A stretch of DNA of 12,218 nt from NCBI GenBank assembly GCA_018369015.1, contig JAGZDD010000115.1, forward strand, positions 1 through 12,218, in the 5' to 3' direction. The notes under the pieces are model-generated. The model was given only the letters and a program-made list of their open reading frames with translations. It did no database searches and was not told the origin of the DNA. This DNA is from Clostridiales bacterium (GTDB lineage: Bacteria > Bacillota > Clostridia > Lachnospirales > Lachnospiraceae). Position numbers and translations under genes: made by a program. Positions within the stretch are counted from its first letter, which is position 1. Every line of letters starts with the position of its first letter. Below are positions 12,099-12,218 of this stretch, piece by piece.

Positions 12099-12218
12099 TA
12101 AACTTTCATAGTAAACTTCCATGCCGCGCTGCGCGCGGCTCCACTACGCATGAAAGCCAGATGGTTCCGTGCCTGCGGCACTCCGCCATCTGCCGACGGT
12201 ATGTCTACGTTCCACTCC
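12091..12218. repeat. GC-rich dispersed repetitive element, copy 2 (partial, inverted)
   Basis: The inverted counterpart of 1787-1902, cut off by the window edge. About 106 bp (12113-12218) align with 8 mismatches. Compared with copy 1 it carries 13 extra bases near its end (an extra CTTTCATAGTAAA, about 12103-12115), which resemble the opposite end of copy 1. It contains the start of the tandem units (GTCTACGTTCCACTCC). No gene is credible here. Confidence 0.75.

Noticed and set aside
1532..12218. Composite transposon formed by the inverted GC-rich copies.
   Set aside because: No transposase lies in either copy and the enclosed DNA includes the housekeeping gene radA; independent insertion of a repeat family is simpler.

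Overview
The window looks like chromosomal DNA from an anaerobic Clostridia bacterium, most likely a gut Lachnospiraceae. The evidence is the moderately AT-rich composition, the strong AGGAGG-type ribosome binding sites, a lipoprotein solute-binding protein of the DUF3502 type, an AraC regulator beside a large GH106-like glycosidase, and a bacterial radA. No species can be named from sequence alone.

Layout, left to right. Bases 1-479 have no gene. Read leftward, they hold two consensus-like sigma-A promoters in tandem with A-rich upstream tracts, followed by a structured leader that runs out of the window; this resembles the promoter and leader of an rRNA (or other stable RNA) operon whose body lies left of base 1. 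A LysR regulator (480-1382, minus) has its own near-perfect promoter at 1465-1494. A GC-rich repetitive element (about 1532-1902) follows. Next is a divergent gene (2063-2956, plus) for a phloretin/2,4-diacetylphloroglucinol hydrolase family enzyme, closed by a two-way terminator. On the minus strand from 8635 down to 3040 lies a carbohydrate module: AraC regulator, cytoplasmic GH106-like glycosidase, and an orphan sugar/oligosaccharide-binding lipoprotein. Divergent from araC is a class I/II PLP aminotransferase (8939-10126, plus) with a strong promoter and a palindromic operator candidate. It converges on radA (10216-11589, minus), which is coupled to an upstream 134-aa conserved hypothetical. 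The right edge carries a second, inverted copy of the GC-rich element.

How it may work together. LysR plus hydrolase is a plausible regulated catabolic pair for a phloretin-like polyphenol. The AraC/glycosidase/binding-protein group is a plausible uptake and deglycosylation module, possibly for rhamnosylated substrates. Their adjacency suggests flavonoid-glycoside use, but this is inference: the two groups are convergent, separated by a terminator, and no transporter permease or other flavonoid enzyme is in the window.

The least expected signal is non-coding. A family of short palindromic repeats with GTTACTATTC-type tips occurs at least six times in the gaps between genes. Two members look like MITE-sized insertions, one of them with a perfect 9-bp flanking duplication. 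Two inverted copies of a GC-rich element about 92% identical over about 106 bp also abut these tips.
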